From the NCBI RefSeq assembly GCF_002973525.1, contig NZ_PVEN01000001.1, forward strand, positions 434,001 through 498,000: a stretch of 64,000 bases of DNA, written 5' to 3'. Numbering within the stretch: the stretch's first letter is position 1; each line of letters begins with the position of its first letter. The notes under the pieces were generated by a model that saw only the letters and a program-made list of their open reading frames with translations, was not told the DNA's origin and made no database searches. Below are positions 21,101 through 30,300 of the stretch, piece after piece. Both the position numbers and the translations under genes were made by a program. The stretch is from Paraburkholderia sp. BL21I4N1 (GTDB taxonomy: Bacteria; Pseudomonadota; Gammaproteobacteria; Burkholderiales; Burkholderiaceae).

Positions 21101-24100
21101 AGCGTGCTCGCCCGTTTCGCGGAACAGGTTCGCAGCCGGCCGGACGCTCGCGCGCTCACCTGCGGCACAGAGCAACTCACGTATGGCGAACTCGACCGCT
21201 GGTCCGACGCGGTGGCCGCCCGTCTGGTGGCGCAAGGCGCGCGCGCGGAAACGCGTGTGGGTCTCTGCGCGCAACGCGGCAACGCACTGGTTGCGGGTGT
21301 GCTCGGTGTGCTGAAAGCGGGCGCCGCCTATGTGCCGCTCGATCCCGATTATCCGCATGAACGCCTGAGCTATCTGCTCGCCGACGCGGGAATCGAAACC
21401 GTACTGGCCGACGACGACAGCGCCGCGCGTCACGCAGCGCTATTGCGCGATCTCAACGTGGTGTCGCTGCTGAATTCAGGCCCGGCGGATCGGACCGCGA
21501 ATACGCCGTCGCGCGCCGGGCACTCTTCGCAGCTACACCGGGAACAGCTGGCGTACATCATCTACACGTCCGGCTCCACGGGCCAGCCGAAGGGCGTCGG
21601 CATCACGCACGGCAACGTCGCGCGTCTGCTGGACGCGGCGGCGCAACGTCACCCCGTTCACGCGGACGACGTCTGGACGCTGTTCCATTCGAGCGCGTTC
21701 GATTTCTCCGTTTGGGAACTGTTCGGTGCGCTGTGCACGGGTGCGCGGCTCGTCGTCGTGCCTTACTGGATCACGCGCGACACCCCCGCGTTTCACGCGT
21801 TGCTGCGCAATGAACAGGTGAGCGTGCTGAATCAGACGCCCTCCGCGTTCGGCGCGTTGATGCAACACGATCTCGCGCCGGAAGTCGACGCGACGCCGCT
21901 CGCTTCGCTGCGCCTCGTGATTTTTGGCGGCGAGAAACTCGAACCGGCGGCGCTGGCGCGTTGGCATCGCATGCGTGCGCCGGGCGGCCTGCAACTGGTC
22001 AACATGTACGGCATTACCGAAACCACCGTTCACGTGACCACGTATCTGCTCGCGGCGAGCGATCTCGAGGATACGTCCAGCGCAAAAACGGGCTCGCACG
22101 CGCAGTCGCCGATCGGTGCGCCGTTGCCCGATCTGGGTCTTGCAGTGCGCAACGCAACCGGCGAATTGTCGGCCGCGGGCGAATTGTGTGTCGGCGGCGC
22201 CGGTGTGGCGCGCGGCTACGTGGGACGCCCCTCGCTGACGGCCGAGCGCTTCGTGCCCGATCCGTTCGGCGCGCCGGGCTCGCGTCTGTATCGCTCCGGC
22301 GATCGCGCCCGCGTGCTCGCCGACGGCACCTTCGACTACCTTGGCCGGGACGACGCGCAGGTGAAGTTGCGCGGCTTCCGCATCGAGCTGGGTGAAGTGC
22401 GTCACGCGCTGCTGGCCGATCGGGACGTCAGCGACGCCGTCGCGCTGGTACGCGACGACAGCGCGCAACTGGTCGCCTATGTGGTCGGCGCGCCGGGCGC
22501 CACGTTCGACGCCGCCGCGTTGCGCGAGCGTCTCGCCACGCGTCTGCCCGCGCACATGGTGCCGCACGTGCTGGTGCCGCTCGACGCGTTGCCACTCACG
22601 GGCAACGGCAAACTCGACCGGGCCGCGTTGCCCGCTCCGGTTTTGTCGGGCGAGCGCGTGGACGCGTCGAGCGAGGCGGAACGCAGCCTGCTCGACATCT
22701 GGCGCGCGGTACTCGGTCGCGAGGACCTCGGTGTCGCCGACAACTTCTTCGAAGCGGGCGGCGATTCGATCCTGAGCTTGCAGATCGTCGCGCGAGCCCG
22801 GCAGGCCGGCTTGAAGATCAGCACGCGCCAGGTGTTCGAGCATCCCACGGTGGCCGCGCTCGTTCCGCTCGTGCAAAGCGCCGAGCCGCACGCGGCGCTT
22901 GCCGTGACGCATGAGCCGCTTGGTCTCACGCCGATTCAGCGTGCTTTCTTCGACCAGTTCCCGCACGGCGAGAACCACTGGAATCAGTCGACACTGCTCG
23001 CGGTTCGAGGCGAACTCGACGAAACGGCCTTGCGTGCGGCGCTCGACGCGCTGATCGCGGCGCACGACGCATTGCGTCTGCGGTTCTTCCGCAGCGAAGG
23101 CGCATGGCAGCAGCAGGTGGGCGAAGCGTCGGCCTGCGCGCTGCAGGTGTTCGACTGGCGCGAGCACGAAGCCTGGCACGACGCGCTCGCGCAGGCTGGC
23201 GAACATTTGCAATCGACACTCGACATCGCTCACGGACCGCTGCTGCGCGCGGGCTATTTCCGTCTGCGTGGCGAAGGGCGTTTGCTGATCGCGATTCATC
23301 ACCTCGCCGTGGATGGCGTGTCGTGGCGCGTGCTGCTCGACGAATTGCAATCCGCCTATGAACAGGCGCTCGCCCGGCGCACGCCGACGTTGCCGGCGAA
23401 TCTGCCGTGGAGCGCATGGGTGCAGCGCGCGATCGCGCATGCTCGGCACGACGAGGTGGCCAACGAAGCCGGCTGGTGGCGCGAGGCGCTTGCCAACGCG
23501 GAGAGTCCGGATACCGCGAGCGCGTCGTTCGTGGTGCCGTCGCGGCTGCCGCGCATGGCCGACACCGAGGCGGTCTCGCTCGAACTCGACGAAGCGGCGA
23601 CTCGCCGGCTGGTGCAGTCAGCGCCGAAGGCCTATCGCGCGAGCGTCGAGGAAGTGTTGCTGGCCGCGCTCGCACAAGCGCTGCATGAATGGTGCGACAC
23701 GCGTGGCGCTCTGGTGTCGCTCGAAGGACATGGCCGCGAGGCGCTCGGCGACGCGGAACTCGATCTGAGCCGCACTGTCGGCTGGTTCACGACGCGCTAT
23801 CCGCTGTGGCTCGATGCGCACGACGACGCGCATCGCGCGCTGATCGATGCCAAGGAGCGCCGCCGCGCGGTTCCGCACAACGGCCTGCATTGGGGCTTGC
23901 TCAACGCGCACGGCAGCGAGGCGGTACGCGCGACGCTCGCCGCGCTACCGGCGCCGCGAATCAGCTTCAACTACCTCGGCCAGTTCGATCCGAGTCTCGA
24001 TGCCGCGAGCCGCTGGCGCTTCGCGACCGAACACGCGGGCTGGCCGGTCGCGGCCGATGCGCCGTTCACGTGGGCGCTCGACATCAACGCCAAGATCGCG

Positions 24101-24307
24101 CGCGGCAAGCTCGCGATCAGCTGGCGCTTCGCCGGCGAGCAACTGGCCGCGCCGCGTGTGCAGGCGCTGGTCGACGGGTTCGCCGCGCGGCTCGACCTGC
24201 TGGTCGCGCAGTGCGATCGGGCCGCGCCGCAGTACACGCCGTCCGATTTCGGCAGTCAGATCGATCAGGACGATCTGGACAATCTGCTGGAGAGCTTCGA
24301 TGCGTGA
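12146..24307 (+). CDS. NRPS 1: YqcI/YcgG - FAAL - carrier - C - A(X) - PCP - E - C - A(Thr) - PCP - E
   Basis: About 4053 aa. AAGGGAG sits 4 bases before ATG 12146; the ATG at 12143 would be too close. Order by residue: YqcI/YcgG domain (45-272, ending C-P-F-L-S-R-K), fatty-acyl-AMP ligase (287-840, W-L-P-L-Y-H-D-M-G-L), carrier (Ser907), C (HHIVADA 1109-1115), A1 (about 1437-1945), PCP (Ser1988), E, C, A2, PCP, E. The ligase would activate a free fatty acid as acyl-AMP and load it on the carrier, making this the loading and first two elongation modules. The A1 code read from the alignment is D-V-H-A-I-V-L-V-A, unassigned and identical to A7. The A2 code D-F-W-N-I-G-M-V-H is threonine. Both modules end in epimerisation domains, so residues 1 and 2 should be D. 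The second C domain is of the D-donor type. The N-terminal oxygenase-family domain is unusual for an NRPS. Confidence 0.93.
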   Translation: MEPNESHGTLGDAALPLSLEARASACNAADWTSRVIRGDAIGAQVELPAWLASSYDTLREQVMHPAYPCFFGTVAEKRGEMFYAFVNGKDTTDLAGSMETFARLAAMPDYRKNNIAVFFEPDAEPLSHDEYQRHFWRILQALHDVDPNAAADSYPDPSDENWEFSYAGIEMFVVCACPSFATRHSRNLGPGMVLLFQPRAVFVDTITNKVIGREARNQVRQRLLKWDAVDPHPDLGFYGDPGNLEWKQYFLGDDNARAGDVCPFLSRKSRLARAAHDASANGSAAHDDIVSRLVDHAYHRPHAIALRYLADGVADERALSYTQLLERVQRAAAALREHAAPGERVMILLPSGLDYVVNFFACLYAGLVAVPAYAPQPQHAQHLERLRAMQADCSPRIAIVGAEQQAQWSALVGDSQSSACIALTPEQTQQAAPLAFERPRLDALAFLQYTSGSTSEPKGVMVSHANIAANEQAIHAGMSIDATRDVMLSWLPLYHDMGLIGGLMLPLYFGFELVLLDPQHFLEQPARWLRAISRYRATVSGGPNFAYQLCADRVRDRQFDGLDLSCWRVAFCGAEPIQAATLDAFARKAASAGLREGSLYPCYGLAEATLFASGGVAGEGALAPLFEVNALAQGAGRKAESEDRAATPLVDCGRSTPDLSLKIVDPATGAVLEDGGVGEIHLGGASIAQGYWNKPAASAATFVPDAVNGTRWLRTGDLGFVNDGRLFVTGRVKDLIILRGRNVYPQDIERALSQVDGLRSGRIAAFAVRDANGAEAIGVAAELARAAQRDGAEEAVIDTIRRAVAASIGEPVGAVLLLEAGALPRTSSGKLRRAACATGFADGSLACVARYVHDANAELATDDPQRTAMAPFDGDALEERIAALWHALPSLRHVQRDDDFFVSGGQSIVAAQLAAAINARFDTALPIAFVFEHPTIAAQAAALTRLGVAQLRDAAQRVAQSVDQADSVVSIDQREPAPLSAGQTSLYLLWQLDPQGTANSISASVRIGGKLDEAVFEAALGDIVRRHAILRTRFVETDGVPAQIVDDVRAAQWRREDFSRFDSGVRDARLYALLGDLAEQPFDLAHDPLLRVALCRMSDEEHVVHLHVHHIVADAQSLALLLNEWCAAYDARVDGVPSAALAAAPLQYATYARGENDAAHRAALDTQLAWWRARLASPVAELALPLDRPRAAQRSDVGERVSLHVPAGLVKRLNALAQAARATPFMVQYAAWTALLHRYSGQREFRVGVPVAGRESAASRGALGYFVNTLALPVSISGRLTCSGWLDQTRAVLLEALANQQAPLARVVAALGGPRDGSHGGLFQTLFNYEGIDRAALAHSRHLQLRDIENLTRGAQFDLALNVAEQNGALELAFDYACDVFDESTVERLAAHYLEVLEQFADAGATPLAGLRLSRGTGQTVLTALAASAQTGTSTFEPVWKAIAAQARTRPTAVAVKCDGNAIDYRSLERWSNQIARRLQREYAAPLADVRVGLCVSRSVALPCALLGILKAGAAFVPLDADYPAARLATMLDDAGIEIVLVDRASAERVGSLLDGRRILQVEDVRAEDAAPLVTAVHPEALAYVIYTSGSTGRPKGVAVSHAALGRHLSDFVRAYGIRDTDTQLQISTINFDVALHEMLPALMQGGRVLMRGAAQWDLATLNAALEDEHVSFARIPTAFWQQWLREPEKRRFESLRQITVGGEALPGDALAAWQRSPLASIRVDNLYGPTETTVACLHRATVAADAAYATAPIGVPFASRTLSVIDADGGSLPQGGQGELCIGGTTLARGYLGRPALTAERFVPDPHGAPGSRVYRSGDLGRIGTQGEAHFLGRLDEQIKLRGFRIEPGEIEAALRSCEGVRDALVMARDDAGHKRLVAYWVGELNMKTGGSAHGNPQDEAATLRAALEARLPAHMIPSAFMRLDALPLMPNGKLDRAALPAAPVAPAASIAPRDARERIVLDVWRKVLQRDDLGVTDDFFEAGGDSILTLQVVARLRDAGYAVTPREVFDAPSVARLAALMREQTGSAREWNERRAPLPLTAAQRHFFERHPQAPAHWNQAVWLDVPATLDANVLHAALRALVERHDALRLRFVRDEAHAWHQQVQGAGDVRFDVVEAGDDSAQEQKQAEAAARLQRGFDLAQGPLFGALLVRRGASTTNRLLLAAHHLIVDAVSWRVLIAELGLACERLARGEAPFAARVSMPWSVWVDSARVSAPSSHVTEADGDIAWWRETLQASRPLWPAEALQGQRVCDARTLTSTLDVDATRVLLQGTSHALRTGVEDMLLAALALSCDAWGGVLVSLEGHGRALRRDDVDVSQTVGWFTQRYPLWLNATDKATGNATGNATEKADAAETRLATLRTTKTLLRAAAAHAAGWERAAAALQNLSAPQVSFNYLGQFDGTPGAAGIALRPELVDDSTDPASALHYALDLNAMVVAGELRVQWRYAGGLLDDDSAQALADRFNAALRELIAHCAQAAPGATPEDFPLAGLDSAALARLALPFQNVADLYPATPVQQGLLFHALEGAAQGVYVNQKRLTLAGALDGDALRTAWEAALARHEVLRVSFEWAHGGMPLQVVHRTLALDWQRHDWHTQGAGYDARLDAWLAADRARPFDLAHAPLWRLALFARPDGAHDLVWTTHHLLTDGWSAAQLLDEVLADYHAVRAEGRAALDTTPRNGAPAWRDYVAWLQGRHGDEAWWRAHLASDDTKPPALLLDGAPALLSPLSHADSDADTEADANAAAAAPALRLHRVLDASFTAQLAQTARAARVTVNTVLQAAWALLLARRADRARAAFGVTVSGRGVAPEGISRTVGLFINTLPLETDVPSAMEFGDWARALQGANAALREHEATPLARVQQWSGRSGDTLFDSVLVFENYPVSPALRAGDAPLRITAVEASERSHYPLTVTALVGDALELGWTADATRLDRSTLDTVAEGYVALLSQIVAARAQGRLRNFALPAPAAASTWAEPRATFAFESVLARFAEQVRSRPDARALTCGTEQLTYGELDRWSDAVAARLVAQGARAETRVGLCAQRGNALVAGVLGVLKAGAAYVPLDPDYPHERLSYLLADAGIETVLADDDSAARHAALLRDLNVVSLLNSGPADRTANTPSRAGHSSQLHREQLAYIIYTSGSTGQPKGVGITHGNVARLLDAAAQRHPVHADDVWTLFHSSAFDFSVWELFGALCTGARLVVVPYWITRDTPAFHALLRNEQVSVLNQTPSAFGALMQHDLAPEVDATPLASLRLVIFGGEKLEPAALARWHRMRAPGGLQLVNMYGITETTVHVTTYLLAASDLEDTSSAKTGSHAQSPIGAPLPDLGLAVRNATGELSAAGELCVGGAGVARGYVGRPSLTAERFVPDPFGAPGSRLYRSGDRARVLADGTFDYLGRDDAQVKLRGFRIELGEVRHALLADRDVSDAVALVRDDSAQLVAYVVGAPGATFDAAALRERLATRLPAHMVPHVLVPLDALPLTGNGKLDRAALPAPVLSGERVDASSEAERSLLDIWRAVLGREDLGVADNFFEAGGDSILSLQIVARARQAGLKISTRQVFEHPTVAALVPLVQSAEPHAALAVTHEPLGLTPIQRAFFDQFPHGENHWNQSTLLAVRGELDETALRAALDALIAAHDALRLRFFRSEGAWQQQVGEASACALQVFDWREHEAWHDALAQAGEHLQSTLDIAHGPLLRAGYFRLRGEGRLLIAIHHLAVDGVSWRVLLDELQSAYEQALARRTPTLPANLPWSAWVQRAIAHARHDEVANEAGWWREALANAESPDTASASFVVPSRLPRMADTEAVSLELDEAATRRLVQSAPKAYRASVEEVLLAALAQALHEWCDTRGALVSLEGHGREALGDAELDLSRTVGWFTTRYPLWLDAHDDAHRALIDAKERRRAVPHNGLHWGLLNAHGSEAVRATLAALPAPRISFNYLGQFDPSLDAASRWRFATEHAGWPVAADAPFTWALDINAKIARGKLAISWRFAGEQLAAPRVQALVDGFAARLDLLVAQCDRAAPQYTPSDFGSQIDQDDLDNLLESFDA
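12283..12961 (+). other. YqcI/YcgG domain fused to the NRPS N-terminus (putative haem N-hydroxylase)
   Basis: This segment carries the whole family pattern in order: Y-P-C-F-F-G-T, V-F-F-E-P, F-W-R-I-L-Q-A-L-H, N-W-E-F-S-Y-A-G, H-S-R-N-L-G-P-G, F-Q-P-R-A-V-F, G-F-Y-G-D-P, E-W-K-Q-Y-F-L and a final C-P-F. The family includes GntA, the haem-dependent N-hydroxylase of guanitoxin biosynthesis, and haem proteins acting on guanidino groups. It is usually a stand-alone protein of 230-280 aa. Here it runs straight into the FAAL without a stop, with about 15 linker residues between them. Hydroxylation of an arginine guanidino or amino nitrogen is an inference from the family and from the SznF-type neighbour. 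Confidence 0.8.
19166..19201 (+). repeat. 12-base tandem repeat in E domain linker of NRPS 1
   Basis: Three near-identical 12-base units (GCAACCGGAAAC type) encode A-T-G-N-A-T-G-N-A-T-E-K after the conserved F-T-Q-R-Y-P-L-W of the first E domain. The reading frame is kept. It looks like slippage in a tolerant surface loop. Confidence 0.65.
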
Positions 24308-24343
24308 AATTATTTTGTGCCGTTCCATTGCAGGGCTCGCGCC

Positions 24344-27300
24344 ATGACGTTTCGCCTCAAAGACAACATCGAGAAGATCGCGCCGCTCACCGACATTCAG
24401 GCCGGCATGCTCGCGCTTGCATTGCGCGGCGACGCGGACCCGTATTACGCACAGAAGGTGCTGGAATTCGCGGGTCCGCTCGACGTCGATGCACTGGGTC
24501 GCGCGTGGCGCACGGTGGTCGCGAAGCATGCGATGCTGCGCACGGACTTCCGCTGGAACGGGCTGAAGTCGCCGTTGCAGGTGGTGTATCGCACGAGCGA
24601 CGCCACTCTCGCGCTCGACGACTGGCGGGCACTCCCGGCCGCCGAACAGCACGCGAAACTGGCGGCGCAGTGGCAGGCTGCGCGTACGCGCGGTTTCGAC
24701 TTCGAACACGCGGCGAGTCTCGAACTGCAACTGCTGCGAGTCGGCGACGCGCGATACTGGTTCGTGTGGCGGCTGCATCACATCCAGATCGACGGCTGGA
24801 GTCTGGCGGCGGTGCTGGCGGATTGCATCGCCGCTTACGACCGGCATCGCTCGGGCAGCGCGAGCGTCGCCGACGAAACGGCCGAGCCGCCGTTTCATCA
24901 GTACGTGGAATGGCTGAAAAAGCGCACGTTCGACGACACCGCGTTGCCGCCGCTGCTCGCGCACGATGGCTGGCCGACGCCGTTGCCGGCGAGCCGGGCG
25001 CATGCTGCCGCCGCTGCCCACGCCGCTCCCGATGCCGCCGCTCGCGCGCCGTTTGCCGAGCAAACCGTGGTGCTCGACGCAACGCGCACCGCGACGCTGG
25101 AGCGCTTTGCGCGCGAGCGTCGCCTGACACTGAACACGCTGGTGCAGGCGGCCTGGGCCTGGCTGCTGTCGCGTCACGCGAGGACGCGCGAGGTGTGCTT
25201 CGGGGTGACCGTATCGGGCCGTCCCGCCGAAGCGCCAGACGTCGCGCGCATGGTCGGCATGTTCGTGAACACGTTGCCGCTCGCGTTGCGCGTAGCGCCG
25301 CAGGCGAGCGTCGGCGCATGGCTCGACGAGGTGCAACAGGCGAACCACGCACTGCGACCGCTCGAACACGTGCCGCTTGCGAAACTGCGCGCCCGCGCCG
25401 GGCTCGACGCGGACGCGACGCTGTTCGACAGCATCGTCGTGTTCGAAAATTTTCCGCAGCATGTGAGTTCGGCGGCGCGTGATGATGGGCTCATGATTAG
25501 TCGGCTGGATCAGGATGCTGAGACTCAGGCCGTACCCGATGCGGAAATGGACATCGATGCGCAAACCCATGGCGCCGTCTACAGCAGCGGACGCAACCAC
25601 TATCCGCTCAGCCTGATCGCGGTGCCGGGTGAAACGCTGCGGCTTGTCCTCTCGTACCGCTGCGCGCGATTCACGCATCGCGATGTGCGCGGGCTGATCG
25701 ACACGCTCGCCGCTGTACTCGACGCATTCGCCGCCGATCCGCTGCAGCGTGTGGGCGAACTCTCGCTCGACGTCCCCGCGGCGCCTGTGCAATCGATCGC
25801 GCAGGAGAGTCCGGCCAGCGTGCTTTCGCGCGTTGCCGCGCGGGCGGCGAATGGCTCGCCGCAACGCGACGCGATTGCCTGTGTCGAAGAAGACGCAGCG
25901 GGAAATGCACTGACGCTTTCATGGGCCGAGTTGTGGGCGCGTGCCGGTTTGCTTGCTCAGCGTCTGCGTGGACTCGGCGTACGGGCGGAGACGCCCGTGG
26001 CGGTCGCGCAGCCGCGCAGCGCCGCACTCGTCGTGAGTGTGCTCGGCGTCTGGCGGGCGGGCGGGGTCTATGTGCCGCTCGATCTCGGCGCCCCCGATGC
26101 GCGTCTTATCTGGCAATTGAAAAACAGCGGCGCGCGCTGTGTGATCTGCGCGGCCAACGACGCTGCGCGCATCGGAGCACTTGCCGCCGACGCGGCTTGC
26201 GAAACGATCGTCGCGGATCCGTGTTTTGCCGACACCCAAGTCGTCGAAGCCGATGACCACCAACATACCGCGCCGAACGAATCCGCTCATCCGCGGCAAG
26301 CGGCCTACCTGATCTATACGTCCGGCTCCACGGGCGAGCCTAAAGGCGTGACCGTTTCGCACGGCGCACTGGCGAGCTACACCCACGCCGTTTTGCGCCG
26401 TCTGCCTGACGGGATCGAAAGCGCCGCGTACACGTCGACGCCCGCCGCCGATCTCGGCCATACCATGCTGTTAGGCGCGCTGGCGGCAGGCTGGCGTCTG
26501 AACCTGTTCAGCGACACCGACATGCGCGACCCGGACCGCTTTGCCGCCGCAATGACGCGGCATGCGGTGGATGTGCTGAAAATCGTCCCCGGTCATCTGG
26601 CCGGTCTGTTGCATGCCGCCGACGCCGCGCGCGCCTTGCCGCGTCGCGCTCTCGTGCTCGGCGGCGAGGCCGCCGGTCTCGCACTGCTTACGCGAATCGT
26701 GGCGCTCGCGCCCGACTGCGCGGTGCTCAATCACTACGGACCGACCGAAACGACGGTCGGCGTCCTCACGCAGCGTCTCGATCCCGCCGAACTCGCGCAA
26801 GCCGGCGCAGCGGCCGCGTTGCCGCTCGGTTTTCCGCTCGAAGGCGCCGGCGTTTATTTGCTCGACGCCGACGGCAATGCCGCTTTGCCTGGTGCAAGCG
26901 GTGAAATCTGCGTCGGCGGTGCGACGCCGGCGCGTGGCTATCATGGCCGCGCGGCCGCGACTGCCGAGCGCTTCGTGCCCGATCAGCACGGCACGCCGGG
27001 CGCGCGTCTTTACCGCACGGGCGACCGTGCTTATCGACGCGCCGACGGCGCACTGGTTTTCGAAGGACGACTCGACCAGCAGGTGAAAGTGCGCGGCTAT
27101 CGCGTCGAACCCGCCGAGATCGCGGCGGCGTTGCGTGCGTTGCCCGGTGTGGTGGATGCCGTGGTCATCGCGCATGCCGACGAACACGGCGCGCTACAGT
27201 TGAGCGCTTTCGCCGCGGGCGAATCGCTCAACGCCGAGGCCTTGCGCGCCGAACTCGCGGCCACTCTGCCCGCGCATATGGTGCCCGCGCGCGTGAGCGC

Positions 27301-30300
27301 GCTCGCAACGCTGCCGGTCACGGCAAACGGCAAGGTGGATCGTGCGGCCTTGCTGGCGTTCGGTACGACGCCGCAAACCGGTGACGGCTCCGCGCCGGCC
27401 GCGACTGACGCGCGGGCGGCCGTCGAGCCGCGCAACGAAGCGGAGGCGACGCTGCTCGCCGTGTGGCGACGCGTTTTGCGGCGCGACGATATCGGTGTGA
27501 CGGATCACTTCTTCGAAATGGGCGGCGACTCGATTCTCAGCTTGCAGGTGATCGCGCAGGCGCGTCGCGCGGGCTTGCGTTTCACCCCCAAGCAGATGTT
27601 CGATCATCCTGTGATCGAGCGACTCGCGGCGCTCGCGGTCAAGGTCACGGCAACGGGGGCGTCGATCGGCGCGACGCAAGCCGCCGTGCAAGGTTCGCAG
27701 GCAAACCAGACACACTTCGACACCACGCCGATTCAGCGCGCGTTCTTCGAACGTTTCGGTGGCGCGCAGCATCACTGGAATCAGGCTGTGTTGCTCAGCG
27801 TGCCGGATACGCTCGATGAGGCCGCGTTACGCGTTTCGCTCGACGCGTTGATCCGCACGCACGACGCGTTGCGCTTACGCTTCGCGCTGCATGACACCGT
27901 GTGGCAGCAGCAGGTCGGCGACGCGTCGGCGTGCCGGCTCGACGTGTTCGACTGGCGTGAGCGCGCGGACTGGCAAGCGGCGCTCGAACAGCAGGGCACT
28001 TCGTTGCAGAAGTCGCTCGATATCGAAGCCGGTCCGCTGATTCGCGCGGCCTGGTTCCGTCTTGCGCAGGGCGGCCGTCTGCTGATCGCGATTCACCATC
28101 TCGCCGTGGACGGCGTGTCGTGGCGCGTGTTGCTCGACGATCTGCAACGCGCGTATGCCCAGGCCAGCGCGTCCGCCGCGGTCGAACTGACCGCGAGCAC
28201 GCCGTGGAGCGTGTGGGCGCGGCGTTTGGCGCAATACGCACGACGTGCCGAGTTGCGCAATGAGCTGTCATGGTGGCGGGGTGCGCTTTCCGCTGCGCGC
28301 GCGGACGTACGCGGCTTTGTTTCTGCGAATGATGCGGCAGCGCCGACGGTCGCATCGGTGCAAACACTGGAATCGTGGTTCGAAACGGCCTTCACGCGAA
28401 CGCTGGTGGAACGCGCGGGTACGACTTATCGCACGAATGTCGAGGAGACCTTGCTCGCGGCGCTTGCGCAGGCAGTCGGCACGCGGGGCGGCGTGTTGTT
28501 GTCGATGGAAAGTCACGGCCGTGAAGCGCTGGATGCGTTCGATCCACACAGCGACACGGACCTCGATTTAAGCCGGACCGTGGGGTGGTTTACCGCGCGT
28601 TATCCGCTGTGGCTCGAAGCGCAAGCCGACGCCCGTCTCGCGCTGATCGACGCCAAGGCACGGCGGCGCGCGGTGCCGCGCAACGGTTTGCATTGGGGTT
28701 TGCTGAGCACGTACGGCGACACGGAGACCAAGGCTTCGCTCGCGACTTTGCCTGCGCCGCTGGTCAGCTTCAATTATCTGGGGCAGTTCGACCGGCACTT
28801 CGCCGAGCGTGGCGGCTTTGCGCTCGCCGACGAGGCAATCGGCGCGTTGACCGATCGCGCGGCGACGCTCGCATATCCGTTGGATATCAACGCGCGGATC
28901 GTCGACGGCAAGCTTGGCGTGACGTGGCGTTATGCGCCGCAAGTTCTGCCGGAGCAGGAGGCGCTGGCGCTGAAAGCGCGTTTCGAGCGCAGTCTCGAAC
29001 GGTTGATCGACCATGCGGTCAATGCGCGAGCTGAAGCGACGGCGGCGGATTTTGCCCTGGCGGGCCTGAGCCAGCCGCAATTCGAGTCGTTGGATCTGGA
29101 CCTTGCGCGTGTCGAGGATATCTATCCGGCCACGCCGGTTCAGCAGGGTCTGCTGTTCCATAGCGCGCTGGAAAGCGGTAGCGGCCTGTATGTGAACCAG
29201 CGCCGTTTGACCTTGCGCGGCGAGCTGGATCGCGCGGCGTTGCGCTCGTCGTGGAAGCATGCGGTTGCATCGCACGCGATTCTGCGCACGCAGTTCGAAA
29301 CGCGGCATGGCGGCGACGCATTGCAGGTCGTGTTGCGTGAAGTTGATTTGCCGTACGCCGAGCACGACTGGTCGTCGCTCGATGCGCAAGCTTATGAAAC
29401 GAGGCTTCACGCGTGGATGCGCGAGGACGTGCAACGTGGTTTCGAGGCGGAGCGCGCGCCGTTGCTGCGCATCGCGTTGTTTGTCCGTGCCGATGGTGCG
29501 CACGATCTGATCTGGACCGATCACCATGTGTTGCTGGACGGCTGGAGCAGCGCGCAGCTGATGCGCGAAGTAGCGGATGCGTATGAAGCCTTGCTCGCGC
29601 GTCGTGAACCGGTCAGGAACGCGCCGCCGTACCGCGACTACGTGCAATGGCGTCTGCAAAAGGACGAAGGCGAGGCATGGTGGCGCGAGCAGGCCGCACG
29701 CGTCGACGAACCGGCAACGCTGCTCGAAAGCCTCGGCCTGACCGATGAGCGCAAGCCGGATCGTGTCGTGGAAGAAGCCGCGCCGCTCGAACATTGCCTC
29801 GACGAAACGCTGAGCGAAGCATTGCGCGACACCGCCCGACGCCATCGCGTGACGTTGAATACCGTGTTGCAAGGCGCGTGGGCGTTGCTGCTGTCGCGCT
29901 ACGGCAATCGCAACCAGGCGGTATTCGGCGTGACGGTATCGGGCCGTCCGGCGCATTTGCCGGAAGTGGAGCAGATGCTCGGGCTGTTCATCAACAGCTT
30001 GCCGGTTTGGGTCGATGTGCCGGGAGACATGCCGCTCTCGAATTGGCTGGACACGCTGCAGCAGCACAACGGCGCGCTGCGCCAATATGAACACACGCCG
30101 CTTTCGCGGATTCAGCAATGGACCGCACGTAGCGGCGATGCACTTTTCGACTCGCTGCTCGTGTTCGAGAACTATCCAGTGGATGCGGCGCTCAAGGGCA
30201 CCGGTCTCACGCTGGAAGGCATCGAATCCGCCGGCCGCGCGCATTATCCGTTGACGCTCGTGGTAATGCCGGATCGCGAGACGACGCTGATCTGGAAATA